Source: Mycolicibacterium sp. CBMA 234 (GTDB lineage Bacteria > Actinomycetota > Actinomycetes > Mycobacteriales > Mycobacteriaceae). Taken from it: 64,000 nt of DNA. Positions 9,762 through 22,284 of this stretch are shown here, piece after piece. The stretch spans positions 372,001 to 436,000 of the forward strand of contig NZ_MPKW01000001.1 of NCBI RefSeq assembly GCF_009729415.1. The letters are read 5' to 3'. A model generated the notes under the pieces. The model was given only the letters and a program-made list of their open reading frames with translations, had not been told where the DNA came from and ran no database searches. Numbering within the stretch: position 1 is the first letter of the stretch; every line of letters begins with the position of its first letter. Position numbers and translations under genes: made by a program.

Positions 9762-11470
9762 CTGTCCCCCAGCCCACCAACGAAACATCGTTGTCGGACA
9801 AGCCGACAGCCAAGCCCATCACGATGTTCGGACCCGACTTCCCCTTCGCCTACGACGACTACGTGTCCTCGCCGGCCGGCCTCGGCGCCATCCCGGCCGA
9901 CCGCCACGGCACCGAGGTCGCGATCGTCGGCGCCGGCTGCGCCGGCATCACCGCCGCCTATGAACTCATGAAGATGGGCCTGCGACCCGTCATCTACGAA
10001 GCCGACCAGATCGGCGGCCGCATGCGGTCCATCCCGTTCGAGCAGGCCCCGGATGCCATCGCCGAAATGGGCGCGATGCGGTTCCCGCCCACCTCGACGA
10101 CGCTCTATGAGTACTTCGACAAGGTCGGCATCGAGACCACCGAGTTCCCGAACCCGCTAGCGGCCGCAACGCCGAGCACCGTCGTCGACCTCAAGGGCCA
10201 CACCCACTACGCCGAGAAGCTCGCCGACCTGCCGCAAGCGTTCACCGACGTCGCCACCGCGTGGCGCAAGACGCTTGAGGACGGCGCCGACCTACACGCG
10301 ATTCAGGACGCCATCCGGGAACGTGATGTCCCGGCGCTGAAATCGGCGTGGGGCAAGCTCGTTCACGAACTCGACGACGAAACCTTCTGGGGCTTCCTGA
10401 CCAAGTCGCACCACTTCAAGTCCTTCGAATTGCGCGAGATCTTCGGCAAGGTCGGCTTCGGCACCGGCGGTTGGGACACCGACTACCCGAGCTCGATGCT
10501 CGAAATCTTGCGAGTGGTGCTCACCGAGGCCGACGACAACCACCGCGGTGTCGTCGGCGGGTCGCAGCAGCTCCCGCTGCGCCTCTGGAGGCGCTCACCC
10601 GAACGTCTCGACCACTGGCCGGCCGGTACCTCGCTCGCATCGCTGCACGGCGGCACGACGCGTGGCGCCGTCACCGATGTTCGGCGCACACACCCCAATC
10701 GCTACACCATCACCGACGCCGACGGTGAAACCCGCACCTACGACGCGGTCATCGTCACCGCCCAATCGTGGATGCTGCTCAACAACATTCGCTGCGACGA
10801 CGACCTGTTCCCGCCGAACGTGTGGTCGGCCATCGAGCAGACGCACTACATGGGTTCGTCGAAGGTGTTCGTGTTGGTCGACCGCCCATTCTGGAAGGAC
10901 AAGGACGCGCAAGGTCGCGACGTCATGTCGATGACGCTGACCGACCGGATGAGCCGCGGCACCTACCTGCTGGACCAGGGGCTCGACGCGGGCGGCAACG
11001 AAAAGCCCGGCGTCATCTGCCTGTCCTACACCTGGGAGGACGACTCCCGGAAGATCGTGCCGCTGAGCGCAACCGAGCGCATGGACCTCATGCTCAAGTC
11101 GCTGCAGGCGATCTACCCGGACGTCGACATTCGCAGCCACATCATCGAGACACCGAAGACCGTGTCGTGGGAAATCGAGCGCAATTTCATGGGTGCGTTC
11201 AAGGCGAACCTGCCGGGGCATTACCGCTATCAGGAGACGCTGTACACCCACTTCATGCAACGAGACCTCGACGCGCGCCATCGTGGCATTTACCTTGCCG
11301 GTGACGACATCTCGTGGACAGCAGGCTGGGCGGAAGGCGCGATCACGACGGCGCTCAACGCGGTGTGGAGCGTGATGGACCAGTTCGGCGGCGCCACCGC
11401 AGCAGAGAACCCGGGGCCCGGCGACGGCTTCGACGTCATCGCCCCAGTCCGGCTGACCGACGAAATCTAG
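9758..11470 (+). CDS. Flavin amino acid monooxygenase, probable arginine 2-monooxygenase
   Basis: This 570-residue FAD enzyme belongs to the amine oxidase family. The Rossmann motif is at residues 56-63 (IVGAGCAG), followed by EADQIGGRMRS. The C-terminal FAD segment GIYLAGDDISWTAGWAEGA is intact. The segment GTGGWDTDYPSSMLEILRVV and the overall length resemble lysine/arginine/tryptophan 2-monooxygenases and L-amino acid oxidases more than putrescine oxidase. Such enzymes convert arginine oxidatively to 4-guanidinobutyramide and CO2. It overlaps the amidase (ATGA at 9758) and is closed by a hairpin at 11502. Lysine 2-monooxygenase or a simple oxidase are alternatives. Confidence 0.82.
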   Translation: MTVPQPTNETSLSDKPTAKPITMFGPDFPFAYDDYVSSPAGLGAIPADRHGTEVAIVGAGCAGITAAYELMKMGLRPVIYEADQIGGRMRSIPFEQAPDAIAEMGAMRFPPTSTTLYEYFDKVGIETTEFPNPLAAATPSTVVDLKGHTHYAEKLADLPQAFTDVATAWRKTLEDGADLHAIQDAIRERDVPALKSAWGKLVHELDDETFWGFLTKSHHFKSFELREIFGKVGFGTGGWDTDYPSSMLEILRVVLTEADDNHRGVVGGSQQLPLRLWRRSPERLDHWPAGTSLASLHGGTTRGAVTDVRRTHPNRYTITDADGETRTYDAVIVTAQSWMLLNNIRCDDDLFPPNVWSAIEQTHYMGSSKVFVLVDRPFWKDKDAQGRDVMSMTLTDRMSRGTYLLDQGLDAGGNEKPGVICLSYTWEDDSRKIVPLSATERMDLMLKSLQAIYPDVDIRSHIIETPKTVSWEIERNFMGAFKANLPGHYRYQETLYTHFMQRDLDARHRGIYLAGDDISWTAGWAEGAITTALNAVWSVMDQFGGATAAENPGPGDGFDVIAPVRLTDEI

Positions 11471-11501
11471 CGCGCTACACCGGTTTTCGAACTCACGGGA
11501 A

Positions 11502-11535
11502 TCGTCGTGCGGGTGCTCACGTACCCGCACGACGA
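11502..11535 (+). terminator. Hairpin terminator after the monooxygenase gene
   Basis: A 13-bp perfect stem (TCGTCGTGCGGGT with ACCCGCACGACGA) around an 8-base loop lies 31 bases after the monooxygenase stop. There is no T-tract. It separates the accessory nitrogen locus from the conserved genes that follow. Confidence 0.65.
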
Positions 11536-11582
11536 CGCCGCGAGTGGCATCTCACGGCGAAAGCGGCTGAGCCGCAGGATAT

Positions 11583-11777
11583 TCAGGCGACCTTGTGGGT
11601 GCGGTGATTAGGCCCACCGCGGCTGCGCATCACGGCACCGGCCTGCAGCAGCATGCTGTGCACCGATCCGTATGACTTACCTGACGTCGCCACCAATGAC
11701 CGGATGCTGGCCCCACCCTCGTAGGCGCTGCGCAGCTGCGTCATCATCTGGTCGCGAGATGCTTTGGATTGCCTCAT
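11583..11777 (-). CDS. Small helix-turn-helix protein (Rv1473A-like)
   Basis: This 64-residue basic protein has one predicted helix-turn-helix (SIRSLVATSGKSYGSVHSML, about residues 25-44) that resembles the small HTH proteins annotated as possible regulators next to Rv1473 in M. tuberculosis (Rv1473A). No other domain is present. It lies 95 bases upstream of the ABC-F gene in the opposite transcription sense to the arginine operon, and both are on the minus strand with the small gene downstream. Its target is unknown. Confidence 0.7.
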   Translation of the reverse strand: MRQSKASRDQMMTQLRSAYEGGASIRSLVATSGKSYGSVHSMLLQAGAVMRSRGGPNHRTHKVA

Positions 11778-11872
11778 CGCCAGTCCCCTGACTCCTCCCC
11801 CGGCGGTATACCGGGCTGTCGGGACTCAGCGTAGAAACAGCAGTCGCTGCGCGCGGGCGAATCGCTGAATTG

Positions 11873-13498
<1,626 letters not shown>

Positions 13499-13527
13499 GC
13501 TGCTGCCTCCTTGACTCGGTGTACTGC

Positions 13528-14391
13528 CTATTTGTCGACGGTGCTCGCCGATTCCTCGCGCGAGCGCTCGTCAGTGAAGACCGCGGGTCGTTTCTCGGCG
13601 CGCGCGGCAACCGCCTCTTCGAAGTTGGCGGTGAGCAGTCGGATGAAGAGCTGACCCAGGCCTTCGGCCTGCATATGGCTCTCTAGACTACCGGCGTCCA
13701 GTCCACTCCAGAGAGTCCGCTTGGTCAATTCAGTTCCCGGCCGGGAGAACGACCCGATGCGCTCGGCCATGTCGAAGCAGGTTTGCAGAAGCTCGTCGTC
13801 CGCGACCGTGCGTGACACCAGGCCGATCCGTTCGGCTTCCTGGGAGTCGATGTCCCGCCCGGTGAGCATCGCCTCGAACGCCCGGGACGTGCCGATGGCC
13901 CGCGGCAGCAGATAGGACAGACCCAGTTCGCTGGCGGTCAGGCCATTGTTGATGCCGGCGGCCCGGAAGTACGCGCCCTCTCCCGCGACCCGGATATCGC
14001 AGGCCAGTGCCAGGCACAGCCCGCCCCCGATCGCGGCCCCGTTGACCGCGGCGATCACCGGTTGATGCAGCTTACGGAGGGCAAGGATGACGTCGTCGAG
14101 CACTTCCATGGAGCGCAACGCGAACGTCGGCCGGGTCAGTCCGGCCACGTGCGGCACCGAGCCCGCCGACTTGTGATCGGCACCTGAGGAGAAGCCCCGC
14201 CCGGCGCCGGTCAGGACGACGGCCCGCACGTCGTTGTCGTGGGTGATCTCGTCGAGCGCCGCCTTGAGCGGGACCATGACGTCGAACGCCATGGAGTTCA
14301 TCCGCTCGGGGCGGTTGAGGGTGACCAGAGCCACGCCCGGGCGCGGACGGTCGACGAGAACCAGTGGGGTCTGTTCGCTCACGCCCTGCAC
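13528..14391 (-). CDS. echA12: Enoyl-CoA hydratase/isomerase family protein EchA12
   Basis: This 287-residue crotonase-fold protein matches EchA12 (Rv1472). Visible features are LVTLNRPERMNSM at the N-terminus, the oxyanion-hole segment GAGRGFSSGADHKS, and the CoA-pocket motif AAVNGAAIGGGLCLALACDIRVA. The usual paired catalytic glutamates of true hydratases are not obvious (GINNGLTASELGLSYLLPR instead), so the reaction may differ. The start could be GTG at 14391 or GTG at 14382; the second fits family N-termini better. It lies between thioredoxin and the ABC-F gene, all on the minus strand as in M. tuberculosis. Confidence 0.88.
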   Translation of the reverse strand: MQGVSEQTPLVLVDRPRPGVALVTLNRPERMNSMAFDVMVPLKAALDEITHDNDVRAVVLTGAGRGFSSGADHKSAGSVPHVAGLTRPTFALRSMEVLDDVILALRKLHQPVIAAVNGAAIGGGLCLALACDIRVAGEGAYFRAAGINNGLTASELGLSYLLPRAIGTSRAFEAMLTGRDIDSQEAERIGLVSRTVADDELLQTCFDMAERIGSFSRPGTELTKRTLWSGLDAGSLESHMQAEGLGQLFIRLLTANFEEAVAARAEKRPAVFTDERSREESASTVDK

Positions 14392-14439
14392 GCTAGCGGG
14401 TGCGGAATCTCACACCCGCCGGCAGTGCACGTGCGGTGC

Positions 14440-14805
14440 TCAGATGTCGGTGGTTGCGCTCTCGTCGGCCATGGCGGCGTCGATGTCGAACTGCTTGATC
14501 TGGCTGATGACCTCGTCGAGCTGGTTCGCGGCCAGCATGCCCGAGTGCCGGAAGACCAGCTGCCCCTTCTTGAACGCCATGAGAGTCGGGATGGCCTGGA
14601 TCTCGGCCGCGGCGGCCAGTCCCTGCTCGGCCTCGGTGTCGACCTTGGCATGGAACACGTCGGGGTGCTTCTCTGACGATGCGGTGAACGTCGGGGCGAA
14701 CGCCCGGCACGGCCCGCACCATGTCGCCCAGAAGTCCACCAGGACGATGTCGTTGTCGCTGATGATGCCGTTGAATTCGGCGGCGGTGATGTCTTTGGTG
14801 CTCAC
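14440..14805 (-). CDS. trxB1: Thioredoxin
   Basis: This 121-residue thioredoxin has the classical active site WCGPC (Cys30 and Cys33) after VLVDFWATWC, and the cis-proline region IQAIPTLMAF. It reduces protein disulfides in the cytosol. The C-terminal tail of about 15 residues beyond the fold (IDAAMADESATTDI) is acidic. The GTG at 14805 follows GGGAGAAG. It is the counterpart of Rv1471, which tuberculosis nomenclature calls trxB1 although it is a thioredoxin and not a reductase. It lies 48 bases downstream of echA12 start on the same strand, upstream in transcription order. Confidence 0.92.
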   Translation of the reverse strand: MSTKDITAAEFNGIISDNDIVLVDFWATWCGPCRAFAPTFTASSEKHPDVFHAKVDTEAEQGLAAAAEIQAIPTLMAFKKGQLVFRHSGMLAANQLDEVISQIKQFDIDAAMADESATTDI

Positions 14806-15043
14806 GCTTCTCCCAACATTGCGATGTACCTGCTTGTTCCCACTATGTGGTCAGGTCAACCGGACCGGCGCACCGGCCGCGTGGTTGTCATTCAACCCGC
14901 CCGACGCGTCGCCGCGCAGCCGGATCCCCCGAAAACCGGAGCCCCTTTCACCGAACCCGATTTCGGCGACCGATGCAGTCTTTCGGCTCCGGCAGCCTTG
15001 CGCGGCACGAGATTCATGCCTGAACCTCGCCAGCGATAAGCGG

Positions 15044-16144
15044 TCAGCTCAGGCGCGCCAATGCCGTCGCGGCGTCGTACCCGGCGAAACCGTCAAGGGC
15101 GCCGGCGCGCAGGCGGTTCACCCAACCGGGGTCAGCCAACAGGGCCCGGCCGATCGCGACCATGTCGAACTCACCGGCATGGAACTGCTCCACCAGCTGA
15201 TCCACCGGTCCGGGCTCGATGAACTGGCCGGGCTTCTCCGACCGGAATGCGGTCTGCAGCCCCACCGAGCCCACAGCGATCACCGGCGTGCCGGTGACCT
15301 TCTTGGTCCAGCCGGCCAGCGAGAGCACCGGGTCGGCGTCGGGGAACGCCGGCACGTAATGGCGCCGGGTCGACGGATGCAACGCGTCGACGCCCGCGTC
15401 GATCAGTGGCGCCAGCAGCTCCTGCAGCTCCACCGGATCACCCGCCAAGGTCGCGGCGTAATCCGTGCCCTTCCACTGCGAGAACCGGTAGATGATCGGG
15501 AAGTCCGGACCGACCGCAGCACGCACTGCTGCCACCACCTCGGCCGGGAAGCGGGTGCGGTTCGCGACCGAGCCGCCGTATTCGTCGGTACGCAGATTGG
15601 TTCTGGTCCACAGGAATTGGTCGAGCAGGTAGCCGTGCGCACCGTGCAGCTCGACCGCGTCGAAGCCGACCTCCTTGGCGTTGCGGGCGGCCTCGGCGAA
15701 CCACTGCGCGACGGCCGGCAGCTCGTCGGCCGTCAACGCACGACCAATCGATTCACCCTTGCCGTTGACGCCGGACGGGCTGACCGGGGCCACACCGTCC
15801 CGGTCGCCACGTTCGGCGCCCTGATGCCAAAGCTGAGCGGCGATGGTCGCGCCGTGGCGGTGCACCGCGCTGGTGACGTTGCGCCAACCGTCGAGCGCCT
15901 CGGCACCGACGAGCGTCGGGATGTCCAGCGAGCCGGCAGCCGACAGATCGCCCAGCCGCACGCCTTCGGTGATGATCAGGCCCACGCCACCGGCGGCCCG
16001 GCGGGCGTAGTACTCCGCCACGTCCGGCCCCGGAATACCTCCGGGCGACGCCTGCCTGGTCATGGGAGCCATCGCGAACCGGTTGGGTACGGTCAGGTTC
16101 CGCAGAGTCAGCGGCGTGAACAGTCCAGAAGCGTCGGTGGTCAT
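15044..16144 (-). CDS. NADH:flavin oxidoreductase, old yellow enzyme family
   Basis: This is a 366-residue FMN-dependent TIM-barrel protein. It begins LFTPLTLRNLTVPNRFAMAPMTRQ, the family N-terminus, and contains AAQLWHQGAERG and HGAHGYLLDQFLW, which carry the FMN and substrate contacts. Family members reduce activated alkenes or dienoyl-type substrates with NAD(P)H. The ATG at 16144 was preferred to upstream codons because it gives the normal N-terminus. It has no counterpart at this place in M. tuberculosis and belongs to an accessory insertion between thioredoxin and the suf operon. The substrate is unknown. Confidence 0.88.
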   Translation of the reverse strand: MTTDASGLFTPLTLRNLTVPNRFAMAPMTRQASPGGIPGPDVAEYYARRAAGGVGLIITEGVRLGDLSAAGSLDIPTLVGAEALDGWRNVTSAVHRHGATIAAQLWHQGAERGDRDGVAPVSPSGVNGKGESIGRALTADELPAVAQWFAEAARNAKEVGFDAVELHGAHGYLLDQFLWTRTNLRTDEYGGSVANRTRFPAEVVAAVRAAVGPDFPIIYRFSQWKGTDYAATLAGDPVELQELLAPLIDAGVDALHPSTRRHYVPAFPDADPVLSLAGWTKKVTGTPVIAVGSVGLQTAFRSEKPGQFIEPGPVDQLVEQFHAGEFDMVAIGRALLADPGWVNRLRAGALDGFAGYDAATALARLS

Positions 16145-16226
16145 AGGCCTATGCAACACCGCGCCGGCTCGACCGATTCCGGCGGCGCCCGGCAATCGGT
16201 CATCCCGTCACCGAGTCAGGCCGCCG

Positions 16227-16925
16227 TCAGGCCGACGACGGCAGCTCATGCGGACGGCGTGCTTCAAACCGCCAGATGGCCTGACGCAGGGCATTCGCAT
16301 CCCACCCGGCAGCTTCCGCCACCGCCGCGAGCAGTGCCGTGGCCCGCTCGGAATAGTCGGCACCGAGTTCGCGGCCGACATACCCTGCGACCGTTCGATC
16401 CGCGCCGGGCAGCTCCGCCAACATCACGAGGTAGCGCCACGTGAACCCCGACCGCTGCCCCGGCACCGAACGCCACACCTGCTTCGCCTCGTCGGCAAGC
16501 TCAGCGTCCGCGGCCACGACCCGCAGGTCCTCCGCCGTTCGGATGCCGAGTGCGACGAGGCCCTGCGCCGCCTCCATCAGTGCCAGCGATCGCAGTGGCG
16601 CGTCCTTCGTCGTGGAGGTCGGCCGTCGATTGCCGATCTGGGCGGCCCACTGGTGTGGCCCGCCCAGTTCTTCGACGTTCGCCACCAGCTCGGGCGCACC
16701 GTCGGTGTCGGCGTCAGCGCCTTGCCCGGCGCGATAAGCGCGGTATCGCTCGACGATCTTCTCGACCGTGAGATGTCTCGCCCCAGTGACGTAGATCGCG
16801 TCAATGATGCACAGCGCCAGCGAATCTGGATAAGCGTTTGGATATCCAAACTTGGCCGGCCAGTCGGCCGGGTCGCCGAGATCGCGTTCGCACGCCGCCC
16901 GCAATTGGTCGAGTTGAGAGTTCAT
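16227..16925 (-). CDS. Conserved hypothetical protein, possibly HhH-GPD-like helical fold
   Basis: I do not recognise this 232-residue protein with certainty. It is soluble, has no signal peptide and appears mostly helical. Conserved-looking blocks are LALCIIDAIYVTGARH, ELGGPHQWAAQIGNRRP and a late WRYLVMLAELPGADR segment. The last resembles the W-x-YF-x-ML-x-G block of helix-hairpin-helix proteins related to endonuclease III, but no catalytic lysine or iron-sulfur cysteines are visible. AGGAAGG precedes the ATG at 16925. It lies upstream of the flavin oxidoreductase on the same strand and divergent from the GGDEF gene. A DNA-related role would be speculative. Confidence 0.65.
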   Translation of the reverse strand: MNSQLDQLRAACERDLGDPADWPAKFGYPNAYPDSLALCIIDAIYVTGARHLTVEKIVERYRAYRAGQGADADTDGAPELVANVEELGGPHQWAAQIGNRRPTSTTKDAPLRSLALMEAAQGLVALGIRTAEDLRVVAADAELADEAKQVWRSVPGQRSGFTWRYLVMLAELPGADRTVAGYVGRELGADYSERATALLAAVAEAAGWDANALRQAIWRFEARRPHELPSSA

Positions 16926-17121
16926 CGTGATGCCTTCCTGTCGCCGCGGACCTCAGTGGTCCGGTTGCTCAGGAAGCTAGAGAAGACAGCCGACAACTAC
17001 GGCGCGAAAGGGCGCCAGAATCGAGAGTTATCCACAGGCCGGCACACCCGCCGTCGCAACGCCGACTACTATTGACGCTGACTAATATTTGTCGGGGGTT
17101 TGAGCTTCGGGGGATTGACGA

Positions 17122-18240
17122 ATGGCCGGTTGGGTCACCGGCTGGTCGCATCAAGACGACCAGTTCGACTGGTTCAGCGCCTACCTCAGCGAACGCGGCC
17201 TTCAAGTGACGTGGCGGTTGGTGACGTTCAGCTTCGTGATGGCGTATTCGGCGATCCCCATCGTGATGTTGCGCAGTCCGTTCGGTCCCGACAACCGGCT
17301 GACCACCGCTCTCGCGGTGTTCGCAGCCGGCTGTGGCGCTGCCAGCGCGCTGCTCTGGCTGTTCCGCTGGCCGACCCGGCGGCAGTCGGAGCTGTTCTGC
17401 GCCATGGCGACCATATCGATTGCTGCGGGCTGCCTGTCCCTGTCCAATCCCTACAGCGGACTACTAGGGTGCACGGTATTCGCCACCGTCGGCGGTTTCG
17501 CGGCGTACTTCCACACCCTCAGCACGGTATTGACCAATTTTGCGGCGGCCGTGGCGTGCGCGGCCGTACTGGCCTACCGACTGGTCGCACATACCGGCGA
17601 CGTCGCGCTGACCGGGTCCTCACTGCTCACCGTGGCCGCCCTCAATTTCGGCGTGCCATTCGGCATCCTGTCGCTGGCCAACGTGCTGCGAAACGATCTG
17701 CGCAGGTCTGACCACGATGCGCTCACCGGCCTACTCAACAGGCGCGCGTTTCACAATTCCGCCTACGAGATGATCATGCAGCAGGCGGAGACGGGGAGCT
17801 ACCTGGTCATCGCCACGATCGACCTCGACGACTTCAAAGGCCTCAACGACAGCCAGGGCCATGCTGCAGGTGATCAGGCACTGGTCGCCGTGAGTACGAC
17901 GCTGCGTGACCACTGCGGGCCCACCGCGGTGGTCGGACGGGCCGGCGGCGAGGAGTTCGTCATCGCAGACATCACCGCTGCGCCGAAACCCACCGACAGT
18001 GTGGAGCGCATCCGACAAGCGATCGCCGCGACGCCGTTCAAGATCACGGCAAGCATCGGGACCGCCAGCGCACCCGTCGATCCCGCCGCAGCGGCCGCCA
18101 GCCTCGACGTGATCACCGAGCTGATCGAGGCCTCCGACGAAGCGATGTATGAAGCGAAGCGAGCCGGCGGGAACCAACTGAAGCACCGCCAGCTGTCAAC
18201 GACGTCGATGCAACCGGAAAAGCGAACCGTTAAACGGTGA
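17122..18240 (+). CDS. Membrane-anchored diguanylate cyclase (GGDEF)
   Basis: This 372-residue protein has about six N-terminal membrane helices (residues 30-195) followed by a GGDEF domain (about 200-355) that starts DHDALTGLLNRRAF. The active site is GGEEF at 275-279, and the metal-binding segment TIDLDDFKGLND is intact, so it should make cyclic di-GMP from GTP. The residues before GGEEF (GPTAVVGRA) lack the RxxD inhibitory site, so product inhibition is not expected. No sensor domain is seen beyond the membrane part. Its last 11 bases overlap the 3' end of sufT, which is convergent. It has no counterpart at this locus in M. tuberculosis. Confidence 0.88.
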   Translation: MAGWVTGWSHQDDQFDWFSAYLSERGLQVTWRLVTFSFVMAYSAIPIVMLRSPFGPDNRLTTALAVFAAGCGAASALLWLFRWPTRRQSELFCAMATISIAAGCLSLSNPYSGLLGCTVFATVGGFAAYFHTLSTVLTNFAAAVACAAVLAYRLVAHTGDVALTGSSLLTVAALNFGVPFGILSLANVLRNDLRRSDHDALTGLLNRRAFHNSAYEMIMQQAETGSYLVIATIDLDDFKGLNDSQGHAAGDQALVAVSTTLRDHCGPTAVVGRAGGEEFVIADITAAPKPTDSVERIRQAIAATPFKITASIGTASAPVDPAAAAASLDVITELIEASDEAMYEAKRAGGNQLKHRQLSTTSMQPEKRTVKR

Positions 18241-18609
18241 AGCCGAGGGCCCGCAGCTGCTCGCGGCCGTCGTCGGTGATCTTGTCCGGCCCCCACGGCG
18301 GGTTCCAGACCCAGTTCAGCTTGAGGTCACTGACCAGGCCCGCGCCAACCAACGCGGTGCGCGACTGGTCCTCGATGACGTCGGTCAACGGACAGGCCGC
18401 CGACGTCAACGTCATGTCGAGCTTGGCGACCGTGCCCTCGTCGCCCTCCTCAAGACTCAAACCGTAGACGAGCCCCAGGTCGACGACGTTGATGCCGAGC
18501 TCGGGGTCGACGACGTCGCGCATCGCCTCCTCGACGGCGTCGAGCAGCTCGGGGTCGTCGACCACGTTGGCCGCGGTGGCCGTAGTCGTTTCCTCGGGTG
18601 TGGCTTCAG

Positions 18610-18613
<4 letters not shown>
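18230..18613 (-). CDS. sufT: Iron-sulfur assembly factor SufT (MIP18/DUF59 domain)
   Basis: This 127-residue protein has an acidic and threonine-rich N-terminus followed by the DUF59 domain (VVDPELGINVVDLGLVYGL) with the conserved cysteine in TSAACPLTDVIED. SufT-type proteins help mature iron-sulfur proteins, especially under high demand. The ATG at 18613 overlaps the sufU stop (ATGA), and the frame upstream is not a normal N-terminus. It is the last gene of the suf operon and the equivalent of Rv1466. Its 3' end overlaps the convergent GGDEF gene. Confidence 0.92.
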
Positions 18614-21105
<2,492 letters not shown>

Positions 21106-21109
<4 letters not shown>

Positions 21110-22284
21110 GAGTTGTTGCGTCCTTCAGTCAGTTCAAGTTCGTGTTCGATGGCGGCGGTCAGGCGGTCGCGGACTTCCGGCACGGCGATCTTCTGGATGA
21201 TCTCGCCGAAGAAGCCCCGGACCACCAAACGGCGGGCCTGGTCCTCGGGGATACCGCGGGCCTGCAGGTAGAACAGCTGCTCGTCGTCGAAACGTCCGGT
21301 GGCGCTGGCGTGTCCGGCGCCGACGATCTCACCGGTCTCGATCTCCAGGTTGGGCACCGAGTCGGCGCGCGCGCCGTCGGTGAGCACCAGGTTGCGGTTC
21401 ACCTCGAAGGTGTCCGTGCCGGTGGCCGCGGCGCGGATCAGCACGTCGCCGATCCAGACGGTGTGGGCATCGGGCTTGCGCGATTCCGGATCCCCTTGCA
21501 GCGCACCCTTGTACAGCACATTCGAGCGGCAGTTGGGCTGCGCGTGGTCGACCAGTAGTCGCGACTCGAAGTGCTGGCCGTCGTCGGCGAAGTACAGGCC
21601 GAGCATCTCGGCGTCGCCGCCGGGTCCCAGGTAACGGGTGCGCGAGGTCAGGCGGACCACGTCTCCGCCGAGGGTGACCGCGACGTGCCGCAGCACCGCG
21701 TCCTTACCCAGCGTCGCGTGGTGGGTGCTGATGTTCACCGCGTCGTCGGCCCAATCGGCGATCGACACCACGGTCAGCCGCGCGGCGTCACCGACGACGA
21801 ATTCGATGTTGTCGGCGTAGGTTCCGCTGCCGCTCTGGTCGATGACCACGACGGCCTCGCCGAGTTCAGCGACGCGCAGCTGCAAGTGGCCATAGGCCGT
21901 CTTGCCTTCACCGGGTCCGGCGATCGTGATCTCGATGGGCTCGGCAACCTGAACGTCGCGGCCGACGGATACCACAGTCGCCTCGGCGAACGACGAATAT
22001 GCCTGCGCCGCAACGCGGTCCGCGGGCACACCGCCCTGGCCAAGCCGCTGGTCGTCGCGGCCCACCGTCTCGACGGTGACGCCGGCATGCTCCGAAACCT
22101 CAACCCGCGTAATGCCCGTGGCAACGGCCGAACCGTCGTGCAGACCGTGCAGGCGCTTCAGCGGGGTGAACCGCCAGAGCTCGTCCCGGCCGCCCGGTAC
22201 CTCAAAAGCGTTGACGTCAAAGGACGTAAACAGCTCTCCCTTATTGGCGACGATTCCTTCCGCCGCCTCGGTCAAGTTGGTCAC
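21106..22284 (-). CDS. sufD: Fe-S cluster assembly protein SufD
   Basis: SufD is the 392-residue partner of SufB in the SufBC2D scaffold. The beta-helix core and the conserved C-terminal part (GHASATGRFDEQLFYLQARGIP type sequence, then VRGFFGEI) are recognisable. It starts with GTG at 22284, which overlaps the sufB stop. Equivalent to Rv1462. SufD lacks the sulfur-accepting cysteine of SufB, as expected for the family. Confidence 0.95.

Noticed and set aside
14396..14419. Hairpin GCGGGTG-N10-CACCCGC near the echA12 start
   Set aside because: The 7-bp stem with a 10-base loop overlaps the echA12 leader and has no T-tract; too weak to call a terminator.
14806..15043. Possible gene in the gap upstream of thioredoxin
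   Set aside because: A 71-codon plus-strand frame exists but has Pro/Arg-rich shadow composition and no ribosome binding site; the region is probably the thioredoxin promoter.
14234..16444. 736-codon open frame antisense to echA12, thioredoxin and the flavin oxidoreductase
   Set aside because: It crosses three recognisable genes and shows no family motif.
17028..17036. TTATCCACA, a perfect DnaA-box sequence between the hypothetical gene and the GGDEF gene
   Set aside because: It is a single nonamer with no cluster, no dnaA or dnaN nearby and no AT-rich unwinding region, so chance is the simplest explanation.
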